Positions 1 to 7,710 of a stretch of 64,000 bases of DNA are shown here, piece after piece. The translations under genes were made by a program, and so were the position numbers. Numbering within the stretch: position 1 is the first letter of the stretch; every line of letters starts with the position of its first letter. Source of the stretch: Nannocystis punicea (GTDB lineage Bacteria; Myxococcota_A; Polyangia; Nannocystales; Nannocystaceae); contig NZ_CP114040.1 in the NCBI RefSeq assembly GCF_026965555.1, positions 6,696,001-6,760,000 of the forward strand. Reading direction: 5' to 3'. The notes beneath the pieces were generated by a model. The model did not search any database. It had not been told where the DNA came from and saw only the letters and a list, made by a program, of their open reading frames with translations.

Positions 1-608
1 TCCGGGCGGGCCCACGGCGGCGCCCCGAACAGGCGGAAGCACAGCAGACAGCCGAGCGCGAACACGTCGGCCGCCGGCCCGCCGCCGCCGGCCAGGGCCT
101 CGGGCGCGAGGAAACCGGGCGTCCCGCAGCCGAGGCAGCCGACCTGCCCGAAGTCGGTGAGCACCACCCCGCCGTCGCCGGCGAGCACGTTGCCGGGGCT
201 GACGTCGCCGTGGTGGGTGCCGGCCTCGTGGATCGCCCGCAGCGCGTGGGCCACCGCGATCGCCTCACCCAGCGCCTCCGCCGGCCCCACCGGCCCCGGC
301 TGCAGCGGCGCGCCGTCGATCCACCCGGTCACCAACCACGCGCCGCCACCTGTCTCATGGAGCAGCTCGAGCGCCGCCGGCAGGTGCGGCGAGCTGACGC
401 GGCGCAGCACGCGGAACGCCTGCCGCACCTGCCCTGCGCGCTCCGGCGGCACCCGCTTGAGGGCGACCCGACGGCCGCCCGCGTCGGCGTCGAGCGCCGA
501 CCACGTCCCGCCCTCGGCGCCCTCGCCGAGCCGCGTGACCGCGACGAACCGAGGCGGGAGGCCGAAGGCGAGGTCGCGCTCCGCACCGCCCACGGCGCCC
601 TCCGTCAC
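1..608 (-). CDS. Ser/Thr protein kinase-like protein, 3' end outside window
   Basis: About 202 codons of a eukaryote-type protein kinase are visible; the C-terminus runs off the left edge. The reading frame shows a glycine-loop-like LGEGAEGG, the ATP-binding lysine in VALK, the catalytic loop HGDVSPGN (HGD in place of the usual HRD), the Mg-binding DFG in TDFGQVG, and an APE motif in GFLAPEA. The start is a GTG whose last bases overlap the TGA stop of the upstream permease gene (GTGA), so translation is probably coupled and the kinase is the last visible gene of the lapA-lapB-permease operon. Such kinases phosphorylate Ser/Thr in signalling; the target here is unknown. Family call is firm; activity is likely because Lys, Asp and DFG are present. 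Confidence 0.8.
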   Translation of the reverse strand, partial: MTEGAVGGAERDLAFGLPPRFVAVTRLGEGAEGGTWSALDADAGGRRVALKRVPPERAGQVRQAFRVLRRVSSPHLPAALELLHETGGGAWLVTGWIDGAPLQPGPVGPAEALGEAIAVAHALRAIHEAGTHHGDVSPGNVLAGDGGVVLTDFGQVGCLGCGTPGFLAPEALAGGGGPAADVFALGCLLCFRLFGAPPWARP

Positions 609-1999
609 GGCCCTGTAAAGCGGTCCGACGCGTCGCTGTCGGCCGCGAAGCTGCCCGAGTCGGCCGACACCCGCGACGCCTCGACCGACGTCGTCACCGA
701 CTGCATCGCCGGCACCACGTCGCCCGACGTGCTCGGGCCGTGGTGGTAGCGCGAGCGGCGGAACGCGAACAGGAACAGCGTCTGCAGCATGCTCGCCACC
801 GGCGCCGCCAGCAGCGCCCCGGTCAGCCCGTACACGTGCTCACCGGCCAGCAGCGCGAAGATCACGACCACCGGGTGCATGTGCGCCGCGTCGCCGATGA
901 TCTTCGGGTTGAACACGTTGGCCTCGAGCAGGTGGATGCCGGCGATCCACGCCAGCATCAGCAGCGGCGGCCCGAACGCCAGGCCCGCCTCGTTCGACAC
1001 CAGCGCGACCAGCAAGATCGGGATCGACGAGATGATGGTGCCGAAGATCGGCACCAGGCTGAACGCCGCCGCCACCACCGCCAGCAGGAAGCTGTACTTG
1101 ATGTCGAAGATGACGAGGCCGATGTAGGTCAGCACGCCGTTGACCAGGCAGATCAGCAGCTGGCCGCGGATGACCCCGGCGAGGCCGACGTCGAGCAGGC
1201 CCATGATCTCGTCGTAGGTGCGGCGGTACTGGATCGGCACCACCGCGCGCACGAAGCCCATCACCCGCTGCGGGTTGACGAGGATGAAGGCCGCGAGCAT
1301 CAGCGTGATGGTGAAGTTGGTCAGGAACGTGGTCACCCCGCTGACCAGGCTGCGGAGGAACCCGGCGATCTGGCCGGTGTACTCGGTGCCCTTCGACATC
1401 ACCAGCTTGCGCAGCGTGTCGGTCAGCTTCTTCTCTTCGCTCGAGCTCGGGGCCGCGATCATGTAGCGGCCGTCGCCGCCGTCGGAGACGTGGAGGCGCG
1501 CGCCCTCGAGGCTGATCGACCACGAGCCGTCGTGGTTGGGCCTGGCCAGCAGCTCCGACTTCTGCGGCGGTTCGGGGGGCGCGGTCGCCAGCGCCGCCTC
1601 GTCGAGCTGGTGGAGCGTGCCGAGCGAGCCGTCGACCCACCGCGACGCCTGCGGCAGCACGTTCTGGTCGAGGTACTCGATCGCCGCCGGCGCCGTGTCG
1701 CGCAGGCGCGAGAAGTCCGCCACCAGCGCCGGCAGGAACAGCGTCAGGAAGGCCGTCATCAGCCCGAACAGCGACAGGTAGACGAGGATGACCGAAAGGA
1801 CACGTCCGAGCCGGACCTGCATCCGGTTGATCACCGGCGCCATCAGGTACGCCAACGCGAACGCGAACACGAACGGGACCATCACCTCGCGGAAGAGGAT
1901 GGCGAGCACCACCGGGAACAGCAGGAAGCCCCACAGCCGGAGGAACTGGCCGATCGACGCGAGGAACTCGCGCCGGCGCGACGGCGTCGGTTCGGTCAT
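605..1999 (-). CDS. AI-2E family (PerM-like) membrane transporter
   Basis: A 464-residue polytopic inner-membrane protein of the AI-2E/PerM family. Hydrophobic segments near residues 20-75 and 215-420 frame a soluble insert at roughly residues 85-205. Conserved family features include a GVIRGQLLICLVNG-like helix and a C-terminal PVVVIFALLAGEHVYG-like segment. Family members export small molecules or ions; the substrate cannot be inferred here. The ATG overlaps the lapB stop (ATGA) and the stop overlaps the kinase start (GTGA), so it sits in the middle of a tightly coupled operon. The last 45 residues are a Ser/Asp-rich polar tail. Family call is good, substrate unknown. Confidence 0.85.
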   Translation of the reverse strand: MTEPTPSRRREFLASIGQFLRLWGFLLFPVVLAILFREVMVPFVFAFALAYLMAPVINRMQVRLGRVLSVILVYLSLFGLMTAFLTLFLPALVADFSRLRDTAPAAIEYLDQNVLPQASRWVDGSLGTLHQLDEAALATAPPEPPQKSELLARPNHDGSWSISLEGARLHVSDGGDGRYMIAAPSSSEEKKLTDTLRKLVMSKGTEYTGQIAGFLRSLVSGVTTFLTNFTITLMLAAFILVNPQRVMGFVRAVVPIQYRRTYDEIMGLLDVGLAGVIRGQLLICLVNGVLTYIGLVIFDIKYSFLLAVVAAAFSLVPIFGTIISSIPILLVALVSNEAGLAFGPPLLMLAWIAGIHLLEANVFNPKIIGDAAHMHPVVVIFALLAGEHVYGLTGALLAAPVASMLQTLFLFAFRRSRYHHGPSTSGDVVPAMQSVTTSVEASRVSADSGSFAADSDASDRFTGP

Positions 2000-3186
2000 G
2001 CGCGGCTCCTGCCGTGATCGTCACTGCGGCGCGGGCTCAGGTCTTCGACCGCGACCGCGCTGTCCCAGGCCCCGCAGCTGCAGCGGAAGCCGAACCTGGC
2101 CATCGGCGCGGCGCACTGCCGGCACACGAGCGTGGGGGGCATGATGTCTTTCATCGCGGCGTCGCGGACCGTGGCGTCGGGGGCCGACTCGCGCGGCCCC
2201 TGAGCGAGGCGCAAGCGTATCAGGCCGAGCGCCGCCGCGGGGGAGCGCGACGCGATCCGGGCGAGCGCCGCGACCGCCTGCTCCGGGTCGCGCCGGGCCA
2301 CCCGCTCGGCCAGCGCCACCACGAGGCTGCCGGCGTTCGCCGTGCGCAAGCTCGCCTGCATGCGCTCGAGCAGTTCCTCCTGCGCGCCCTCCTCGATCGC
2401 CCACGACCACGCCTCGGCCGTCAGCGCGTGCGCGCCCGCGGGCGCCAACTCCCAGGCCCGCTGCCAGGCCTCCAGCGCCTCTTCTCGGGCCCCCGCGGCC
2501 GCCTCGACGCGGGCCCGCGCGGTCCACACGTGACCGCTGTCGGGCGCCAGCTCGAGCGCGCGCTCGACCAGCTTGCGCGCCTTGAAGGGATCGCCCTCGT
2601 GTAGGGCCGCCAGCGCCTGACCGGCGACAGCGTGGCCGCGACCGATCCGCGATTGCCTCCGCCGCCGCGCCGGCGCCAGCTTCTCGTGGCGCTCCCAGGC
2701 CGCCGCCGCCCGCTCCCACGCGCCGGCCTGCTCGAGCGCCCGGGCCAGCGACTCGAGCGTCGCTACCGATCGCGGCGCCAGGCTGATCGCTCGCGTCAGC
2801 GCCCCGACGGCCGCCTGCTCGTTGCCCTGAGCCAGCAGATCGCGCCCGAGCCCGACCAGGCCGGCGACCCGCAGCTCGGGCGCCAGCTCGGCCGACGCCA
2901 GGACCGTGCGGTGCAGCGCCTTGGCCCGCTCGACGCGACCGCGCCGGCGATCGAGCGCGGCCAGGGCGAGGAACACGCTGGCGTCGTTCGGCTCGACCTC
3001 GGCGATCCGCTCGAGCTCCTCGGCCACGTTCTCGACGTCGCCCTCGGCGAGCTCATGGACGACATGACCCCGGCGGGCCAGCCGCTCGAGCGCCTCGCGT
3101 CGCGGTGCCAGCCGCCACCACGCCAGGGCAGCCCCGATTCCGCCGCCCGCGAGCGCCGCGGCCACGATCGCCAGCACCTCGCTCAC
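1996..3186 (-). CDS. lapB: LapB-like TPR protein with C-terminal rubredoxin-type metal site
   Basis: A 396-residue protein: an N-terminal membrane anchor (residues 2-22), a long array of TPR-like helices rich in Ala, Glu and Arg (about 50-340), and a C-terminal metal-binding knuckle with the pattern CRQCAAP...CSCGAW (about 358-378). This is the architecture of LapB/YciM, which in Gram-negatives recruits FtsH to degrade LpxC and so balances lipopolysaccharide and phospholipid synthesis. The GTG start overlaps the stop of the LapA-like gene (GTGA), and pairing with lapA supports the assignment. The stop overlaps the permease ATG. Longer in-frame translations upstream are read-through of the lapA region in another frame and are not used. 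Confidence 0.85.
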   Translation of the reverse strand: MSEVLAIVAAALAGGGIGAALAWWRLAPRREALERLARRGHVVHELAEGDVENVAEELERIAEVEPNDASVFLALAALDRRRGRVERAKALHRTVLASAELAPELRVAGLVGLGRDLLAQGNEQAAVGALTRAISLAPRSVATLESLARALEQAGAWERAAAAWERHEKLAPARRRRQSRIGRGHAVAGQALAALHEGDPFKARKLVERALELAPDSGHVWTARARVEAAAGAREEALEAWQRAWELAPAGAHALTAEAWSWAIEEGAQEELLERMQASLRTANAGSLVVALAERVARRDPEQAVAALARIASRSPAAALGLIRLRLAQGPRESAPDATVRDAAMKDIMPPTLVCRQCAAPMARFGFRCSCGAWDSAVAVEDLSPRRSDDHGRSRA

Positions 3187-3656
3187 CCGACGTCTCCTTC
3201 GCGTCGCGGCTGCGAACCCGACCACGCCCGCGTCGCCGCCATGCTCTGGGCCGATGCGCCGAGCATCACGGGCCGGCGCGTGTCGCTGAGGTGGGCTTCG
3301 CGGGCCAGCAATTCGTCCTCGTCCTCCTGTCGCAGAGGCAAGGTGCGGAGCTCCAACACCTCGCGCTCGAGCTCGCGGGTGCGCCGTTGCGCGATCGCCG
3401 CAGCACGGATCCGGAACGGCGCCCGGATGGCCGCGACGGCCAGCAGCACCGCCGTGGCGACCCATCCGGCCAGCAGCGCGGCCGTGTGGACCTCGAAGCG
3501 GCGGCGGACGAGCGACGGAGAAAGATCGGCGGCCGGCAGGTAGAGCGCCACCTCGACCCATCCGGTGTTCGCTCCCAGCGTGACGATCGTCCACACGAGG
3601 CCCAGCGCGAGCAGGATGAGGCTGACCAGGAGGTAGACTTTGCCCAGCAGGGACAC
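3183..3656 (-). CDS. lapA: LapA-like small membrane protein
   Basis: A 157-residue protein with two predicted transmembrane helices (about residues 5-28 and 55-80), followed by a charged region rich in Arg and Glu (85-125), probably helical or coiled coil. Two helices followed by a charged cytoplasmic helix is the LapA (YciS/DUF1049) layout, although at 157 residues it is longer than E. coli LapA. It is the first gene of the four-gene minus-strand operon and directly precedes lapB with a GTGA overlap, as in enterobacterial lapAB. Sequence similarity is weak by eye; the call rests mostly on topology and on the lapB neighbour. Confidence 0.65.
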   Translation of the reverse strand: MSLLGKVYLLVSLILLALGLVWTIVTLGANTGWVEVALYLPAADLSPSLVRRRFEVHTAALLAGWVATAVLLAVAAIRAPFRIRAAAIAQRRTRELEREVLELRTLPLRQEDEDELLAREAHLSDTRRPVMLGASAQSMAATRAWSGSQPRREGDVG

Positions 3657-3698
3657 TTTGATGCGGCGGATGATAACAGGCGGTGTATAGTCCCGGCC

Positions 3699-4442
3699 AT
3701 GGGAAACCCCGCCGCGTCCTTTTTCGCCTTCGGCACAGGGATCCTCCGCCGCGGATGCCTCGCCGGGCTAGCGATCGGCGCATTCGTCGGCGCCTGCGCC
3801 AATACCGACCAGAACCTCGAGCGGCAGCGGCTCCTCGAGGAGCTCAACTCGGCCGGCAGCAAGCCCGCGCAGTGCAAGCCGAAGATCCTCGAGTCCTGCT
3901 ACGACGGCCCGCAGGGCACCTCGGGCCGCGGCCTCTGCAAGGACGGCACGCGCACCTGCAGCGACGACGCGACCTGGGGCGCGTGCTCCGGCCAGGTGAC
4001 CCCGGTCAAGGAGCTCTGCAACCGCAAGGACGACGACTGCGACGGCATCGTCGACAACGACTTCGAGCGCGAGGGGGCCACCTGCACGATCGGCAAGGGC
4101 GAGTGCAAGAGCTCGGGCGTATGGAAGTGCAACGCCGACGGCAAGGGCGCCACGTGTGACGCCCCGCAGCCCGCGGTCAAAGCCGAGGTGTGCGACGGCC
4201 TCGACAACGACTGCGACGACAAGATCGACGAGGACGTCCCGGGCACCGGCGTCGCCTGCCAGACGGGCAAGGTCGGCGTGTGCGCCCCGGGCGTGATGCA
4301 GTGCCTCGGCGGCCGGATCCAGTGCGTGGCCAACGTCCAGCCGAGCCAGGAGATCTGCAACAACCTCGACGACGACTGCAACAACGTCGTCGACGACCGC
4401 TGCCTCACCGCCGAAGAGGCCGCCAAGCTCAAGAACAAGTAA
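3699..4442 (+). CDS. MopE-type metal-binding-motif lipoprotein
   Basis: A 247-residue exported lipoprotein. The signal peptide (residues about 15-34) ends in the lipobox VGAC. It then carries three copies of a Cys/Asp-rich unit with the signature CNRKDDDCDG, CDGLDNDCDD and CNNLDDDCNN, each followed by a Val/Ile-Asp pair. This is the putative metal-binding motif of MopE-like surface proteins, common in myxobacteria. Ca or Cu binding is known for relatives; the metal here is not established. It is divergent from the lapA operon with about 40 bp between starts, so the two share a promoter region. The ATG was chosen because it gives a complete signal peptide. Confidence 0.85.
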   Translation: MGNPAASFFAFGTGILRRGCLAGLAIGAFVGACANTDQNLERQRLLEELNSAGSKPAQCKPKILESCYDGPQGTSGRGLCKDGTRTCSDDATWGACSGQVTPVKELCNRKDDDCDGIVDNDFEREGATCTIGKGECKSSGVWKCNADGKGATCDAPQPAVKAEVCDGLDNDCDDKIDEDVPGTGVACQTGKVGVCAPGVMQCLGGRIQCVANVQPSQEICNNLDDDCNNVVDDRCLTAEEAAKLKNK

Positions 4443-4508
4443 GCCGCCTCCACGGCCCAGTCGCGGCGCGGCGCCCTCCTCGGGCCCGCGCCGTTCTTGC
4501 GTGTGCTT

Positions 4509-4695
4509 AGGACATGTCCTCTTAGACATGTCCTCTCGATCATACGGATTCTACCTCGACCTAGCGATCGCGCGACCTGTCCCCAAGAGCAGCCGAGCGT
4601 CGCTCCCTTCTCGCTCGCACCGGCCCCGACGGGCTCGACGCCCCATCTCTTGTTCCCGCGGAACCTGCCGCGACCTGTCCTAAAGAACAGGCTCG
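4509..4695. repeat. Three clusters of 14-bp-pitch hairpin units
   Basis: Within the 400 bp between the MopE-like gene and the redoxin gene lie three groups of the window-wide hairpin repeat. At 4509-4532 there are two GACATGTCC cores exactly 14 bp apart with a TCTT loop. At about 4573-4590 there is a single CCTGTCC unit. At 4669-4695 a pair CCTGTCC-TAAA-GAACAGG sits at the same pitch. No gene is seen in the rest of 4443-4844. Confidence 0.8.
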
Positions 4696-4844
4696 CAACC
4701 ACCGCCTCGTGCAGACCTCCCGCGGCCTCGATGCCTCCGCCGACGACCTCACGAGTGGTCTCCGCAAACGGCCGAGGGCCCGCACCGCGCCTCGCGGTAC
4801 AGGCCCTCCCCGGCTCGATGCTCTCGCCCCAGAACGGGCAGGGT

Positions 4845-5558
4845 TCACTTCGCGTACTTGACCGTGCAGCCCCACGCGCGCGTGTCGGCCTGCTCGACCG
4901 GCTTGCTGCCGAGCACCGCGGCCAGCGCGTCCTCGAACAGGGCCACGCGGGCGCCGCCCTCGGGCTCGTTCATCGGCGCGTTGTCGAGGCCGCCGCGGTA
5001 GACGAGCGCGCCCTGGGCGTCGACGATGTACATGTGGGGCGTGTTGGTGGCCCCGTAGGCGTGGCCGACCGCGCCTGTCTCGTCGAGCAGGATCGGGTGG
5101 GCCATCGACCAGTTCTTGGCCGCCGCCTGGTTGGCCTCCGCGCCGTGGCCCTGCTTGCCCGGCGCCCCGGAGTTGATCGCCAGCCAGGTGACGGTCGGCG
5201 TCGCAGTCGTCGTCTTCGTGGCGAGGTCCTTGAGCGGACCGGCGTCGTGCGCCGCCTTGACGAACGGGCACTCGGGGTTGAACCACTCGAGCACCACAGT
5301 CTTGCCGCGCAGGTCGGACAGCTTGATCGTCTTGCCGTCGGCGGTCGGCAGCGTGAAGTCGGGCGCGGGCTTGCCGATCGCCGCGACCGCCGCCGGATCG
5401 GCGAGAGGATTCGCCGGCGGCGCCGGTGTAGGTGTGGCCGCCTTTGCATCACCGTCGGCGGGCGGCGTCTTGGTCGGCGTTCCGGCGGCGGCGGGCGGCT
5501 TGGCGCCGTCACAGGCGGTCAGAGCGAGGGCGAGGGCGAGCAAGGTTCGCGGGGTCAC
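4845..5558 (-). CDS. Exported redoxin (AhpC/TSA-like) lipoprotein
   Basis: A 237-residue protein beginning with a short lipoprotein signal (LALALALTACDG), an Ala/Pro/Thr-rich linker to about residue 60, then a thioredoxin-fold redoxin domain: APDFTLPTADG, VVLEWFNPECPFVKAAH with one active-site Cys, and a C-terminal YIVDAQGALVYRGG strand. This matches thiol-peroxidase/resA-like proteins with a NPECPF active site rather than a CxxC pair, so it likely works through one Cys plus partners. The GTG start at 5558 is preceded by AGGAG at proper spacing; upstream in-frame codons lack a signal peptide. It is divergent from the oxygenase gene with only 38 bp between them. Confidence 0.8.
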   Translation of the reverse strand: MTPRTLLALALALTACDGAKPPAAAGTPTKTPPADGDAKAATPTPAPPANPLADPAAVAAIGKPAPDFTLPTADGKTIKLSDLRGKTVVLEWFNPECPFVKAAHDAGPLKDLATKTTTATPTVTWLAINSGAPGKQGHGAEANQAAAKNWSMAHPILLDETGAVGHAYGATNTPHMYIVDAQGALVYRGGLDNAPMNEPEGGARVALFEDALAAVLGSKPVEQADTRAWGCTVKYAK

Positions 5559-5596
5559 GGCAGGCTCCTGGGTGCGCTTTTGCGTATCCTGGGCCG

Positions 5597-6184
5597 GTGT
5601 ACCACCGATCGCTGGACCTGTCACACCCGCCGGTATGGACCGTCGACGACGTGCTCACGGCCAGCGAGTGCGTCGCGCTGATCGATCACATCGAGTCGCT
5701 CGGTCCGGTGCGCGCCCCGGTCACCATGCTGCGCGCCCCGGTGCTCCGCCCCGTGCTGCGGGACAACAAGCGCGTCATCCTCGACGACCCCGAGCTCGCG
5801 GCCCTGCTGTTCGAGCGCGCCCGGCCCGCGGTGCCGCCGCGGATCGGCCCGATGACCGTCCTCGGCCTCAGCGAACGCCTCCACTGCTACCGCTACGACC
5901 CCGGCGAGCGCTTCGCCCCGCACTTCGACGGCGCCTGCGTCCGCGCCGACGACGAGTACAGCCTGCTGACCTTCATGATCTACCTCAACGACGACTTCAC
6001 CGGCGGCGAGACCCACTTCCTGCACCTCGAGCAGTCCGTCGTCCCGCGCACCGGCCTCGGCGTGTTGTTTCAGCACCGCCTCCTGCACGAGGCCCGCGCC
6101 GTCGCCAGCGGCCGCAAGTACGTGGTGCGCAGCGACATCCTCTACAAGGGACCCCGCGCGCCCCGCGATCGATCGTCCCTGTAG
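5597..6184 (+). CDS. 2-oxoglutarate/Fe(II) dioxygenase, prolyl-4-hydroxylase-like
   Basis: A 195-residue protein with the P4H-type double-stranded beta-helix signature. The first metal-ligand pair is HFDG in FAPHFDGACV (about residue 112). The core strand is FMIYLNDDFTGGETHF, and the distal His is in LLHEARAV, followed by the 2-oxoglutarate Arg/Lys region GRKYVVRSDILY. The family hydroxylates prolines or other residues and small molecules using Fe(II), oxygen and 2-oxoglutarate; the substrate is unknown. Start GTG is the first codon in frame after the divergent redoxin gene and gives a normal family length. Catalytic residues appear complete. Confidence 0.85.
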   Translation: MYHRSLDLSHPPVWTVDDVLTASECVALIDHIESLGPVRAPVTMLRAPVLRPVLRDNKRVILDDPELAALLFERARPAVPPRIGPMTVLGLSERLHCYRYDPGERFAPHFDGACVRADDEYSLLTFMIYLNDDFTGGETHFLHLEQSVVPRTGLGVLFQHRLLHEARAVASGRKYVVRSDILYKGPRAPRDRSSL

Positions 6185-6281
6185 TCTTTCGCGGCGTTCG
6201 CCTCGACGTCACGGATCGTGGCCGTTCGCGGCTCGCGCCGGTGCGGCGGCGCACGTCGTCCGGCCGTGCTAGTTTCCCGCC

Positions 6282-6620
6282 ATGAGCACTGCCGACGAGG
6301 ATCTCCCGATCGTCAGCCGGATCGTCATCGAGGTCCGCTCCGACGGCAAGCGCACGGTCGCGCGCGGCGCCGCGGAAGATCCCTCCGGCAAGGTCGGCCT
6401 CGAGGTTCGCGCCGACAGCCCCGTCGAGCTGGTCACCGCGCTGGTCAAGCTGCTCATGCAAGCACCTGCCCTTGCGACCACGTCCTTTCGTACAGGTCGC
6501 AAGCGCCAGGTCCAAACGGACAGCCTCCCCGGCGCCCCGCCCCCTCGCGCGCTCGGGCCCGCCGGTCGCGCCCGCGACCTCGCCGCCCGCGTCCGCCGTC
6601 GCCTCGGCCTCGGCGACTGA
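6282..6620 (+). CDS. Small protein of unknown function
   Basis: A 112-residue protein I do not recognise. The N-terminal 60 residues look like a compact alpha/beta fold (SRIVIEVRSDGKRTVARG..., then a Val/Leu-rich helix), while the C-terminal 50 residues are Pro/Arg-rich and probably disordered. The boundary between these halves, 6462-6503, is precisely a 42-bp, three-unit copy of the 14-bp hairpin repeat translated as 14 residues, suggesting the tail was added or altered by the repeat. Codon usage upstream of the repeat is ordinary for the window, which supports a real gene. It lies alone between the oxygenase and the convergent alkA. Confidence 0.6.
   Translation: MSTADEDLPIVSRIVIEVRSDGKRTVARGAAEDPSGKVGLEVRADSPVELVTALVKLLMQAPALATTSFRTGRKRQVQTDSLPGAPPPRALGPAGRARDLAARVRRRLGLGD
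6462..6503. repeat. Three-unit 14-bp hairpin array inside a coding region
   Basis: Three consecutive cores (CACCTGCCC, ACCACGTCC, TACAGGTCG) recur at exactly 14 bp within the small 112-aa gene. The array is 42 bp, so it keeps frame and encodes 14 residues. Confidence 0.75.
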
Positions 6621-6746
6621 GCAGACACCCCGCAGCGTGCTCCACGGGGCGAGCACCTCACCTGCGTCGAGCTCGTGCCGCGACGCGACGTATCGTCACA
6701 GCCTGCTCCGCGCGCTGGCTGCGGAGCGAGCAAGCGTCGGCGCCGA

Positions 6747-7388
6747 CTATGTCTGCGTGTCGAGCGAGCGCCAGAAGTACCAGGCCGCTGCGCTGCGGTA
6801 CGGCGAGAACGGCGCCCCGAGCCCGTCGAGCTCGCGCTGGGTCGGCGACTCGGCCAGCCCGAAGGTCTGCGCGTAGCCCTTGCGGACCGCGAAGTCGCCG
6901 ACCGGCCACACGTCGGGGCGGCCGAGGCGGAAGATCAGCATCATCTCGACCGTCCAGCGGCCGATCCCGCGGACCTGCGTCAGGCGATCGACGATCGTCG
7001 CGTCGTCCATCCGCGACAGCGCGCGCAACGTCGGGACCACGCCGTCGAGTGTCTTTTGGGCCAGGTCCTTCAGGGCCGCCTGCTTCCCCGCCGACAGCCC
7101 GGCCGCGCGCAGCCGCTCCGCCGGCAAGGCCAGCAGCGCCGCCGGCTCGGGGAACTGGCCGCCCTCGCCGAGCTGACACGCGCGCCCGTAGATCGTCGAC
7201 GCCGCCGCGCCCGCGAGCTGCTGGAACACGATCGATCGCGCCAGCGCCCCGTAGGGGCTCGCCCCGGCGTCGCGCCGCAGCGTGATCGGCCCCAGCCGAT
7301 CGATCAACTTCTTCATCGCCTTGTGGCTGCGCCGCAAGTGAGCCGCCGCGGCTTCCGTGTCGTAGGGGAGCGGTCGCGTCTGCGCCAT
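6747..7388 (-). CDS. alkA: DNA-3-methyladenine glycosylase II
   Basis: A 213-residue HhH-GPD glycosylase that excises alkylated purines in base-excision repair. The helix-hairpin-helix is in LTQVRGIGRWTVEMMLIF (about 145-162) and the catalytic aspartate lies in VWPVGDFAVRKGY (about 175). The N-terminal part, LARSIVFQQLAGAAAS, matches the family's conserved FQQ helix. The start MAQTRPLPYDTE was chosen to give the usual 205-215 residue length of this compact subfamily; an ATG at 7463 would add 25 residues. It is convergent with the small orphan gene and transcribed away from the folC side. Confidence 0.9.
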   Translation of the reverse strand: MAQTRPLPYDTEAAAAHLRRSHKAMKKLIDRLGPITLRRDAGASPYGALARSIVFQQLAGAAASTIYGRACQLGEGGQFPEPAALLALPAERLRAAGLSAGKQAALKDLAQKTLDGVVPTLRALSRMDDATIVDRLTQVRGIGRWTVEMMLIFRLGRPDVWPVGDFAVRKGYAQTFGLAESPTQRELDGLGAPFSPYRSAAAWYFWRSLDTQT

Positions 7389-7681
7389 CGTCGCCTCGTC
7401 GGCCCCGACGCCTCGCGCCCGGGCCCTCACGATCTTGTACGCGTAATCCCCCGCGCGATCCATGCCCGTGCAGGCAGCCTCGCCTCTCACCTCGGCGCAC
7501 CCGCGTCTGACGAGCCGGCCCGGCTTCGCGGCGGAGGACGACCGCATGGAGGCTCCCTCCCGGGGTCGCCGGGAAACCGAGCCCTCGAGCTCGACGCGGC
7601 GACCGTGTTCAGGTCGAAGACGCGACCCTGCATGGCCTCTCGCGTGACGAGGCACCTCTCCCCGGCCATCGAAGTATCACC

Positions 7682-7695
7682 TGTCCCGAGGGACA
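7682..7695. repeat. Single hairpin unit TGTCC-CGAG-GGACA
   Basis: One perfect 5-bp stem with a 4-nt loop of the 14-bp family, lying between folC's stop and alkA. The remaining gap 7389-7710 shows no gene or other site. Confidence 0.6.
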
Positions 7696-7710
7696 GCCAG
7701 GCCGCACACC

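Noticed and set aside
740..2017. Long plus-strand frame opposite the AI-2E permease
   Set aside because: Antisense shadow of a clear gene; composition is His/Arg/Gln-rich and lacks any recognisable motif.
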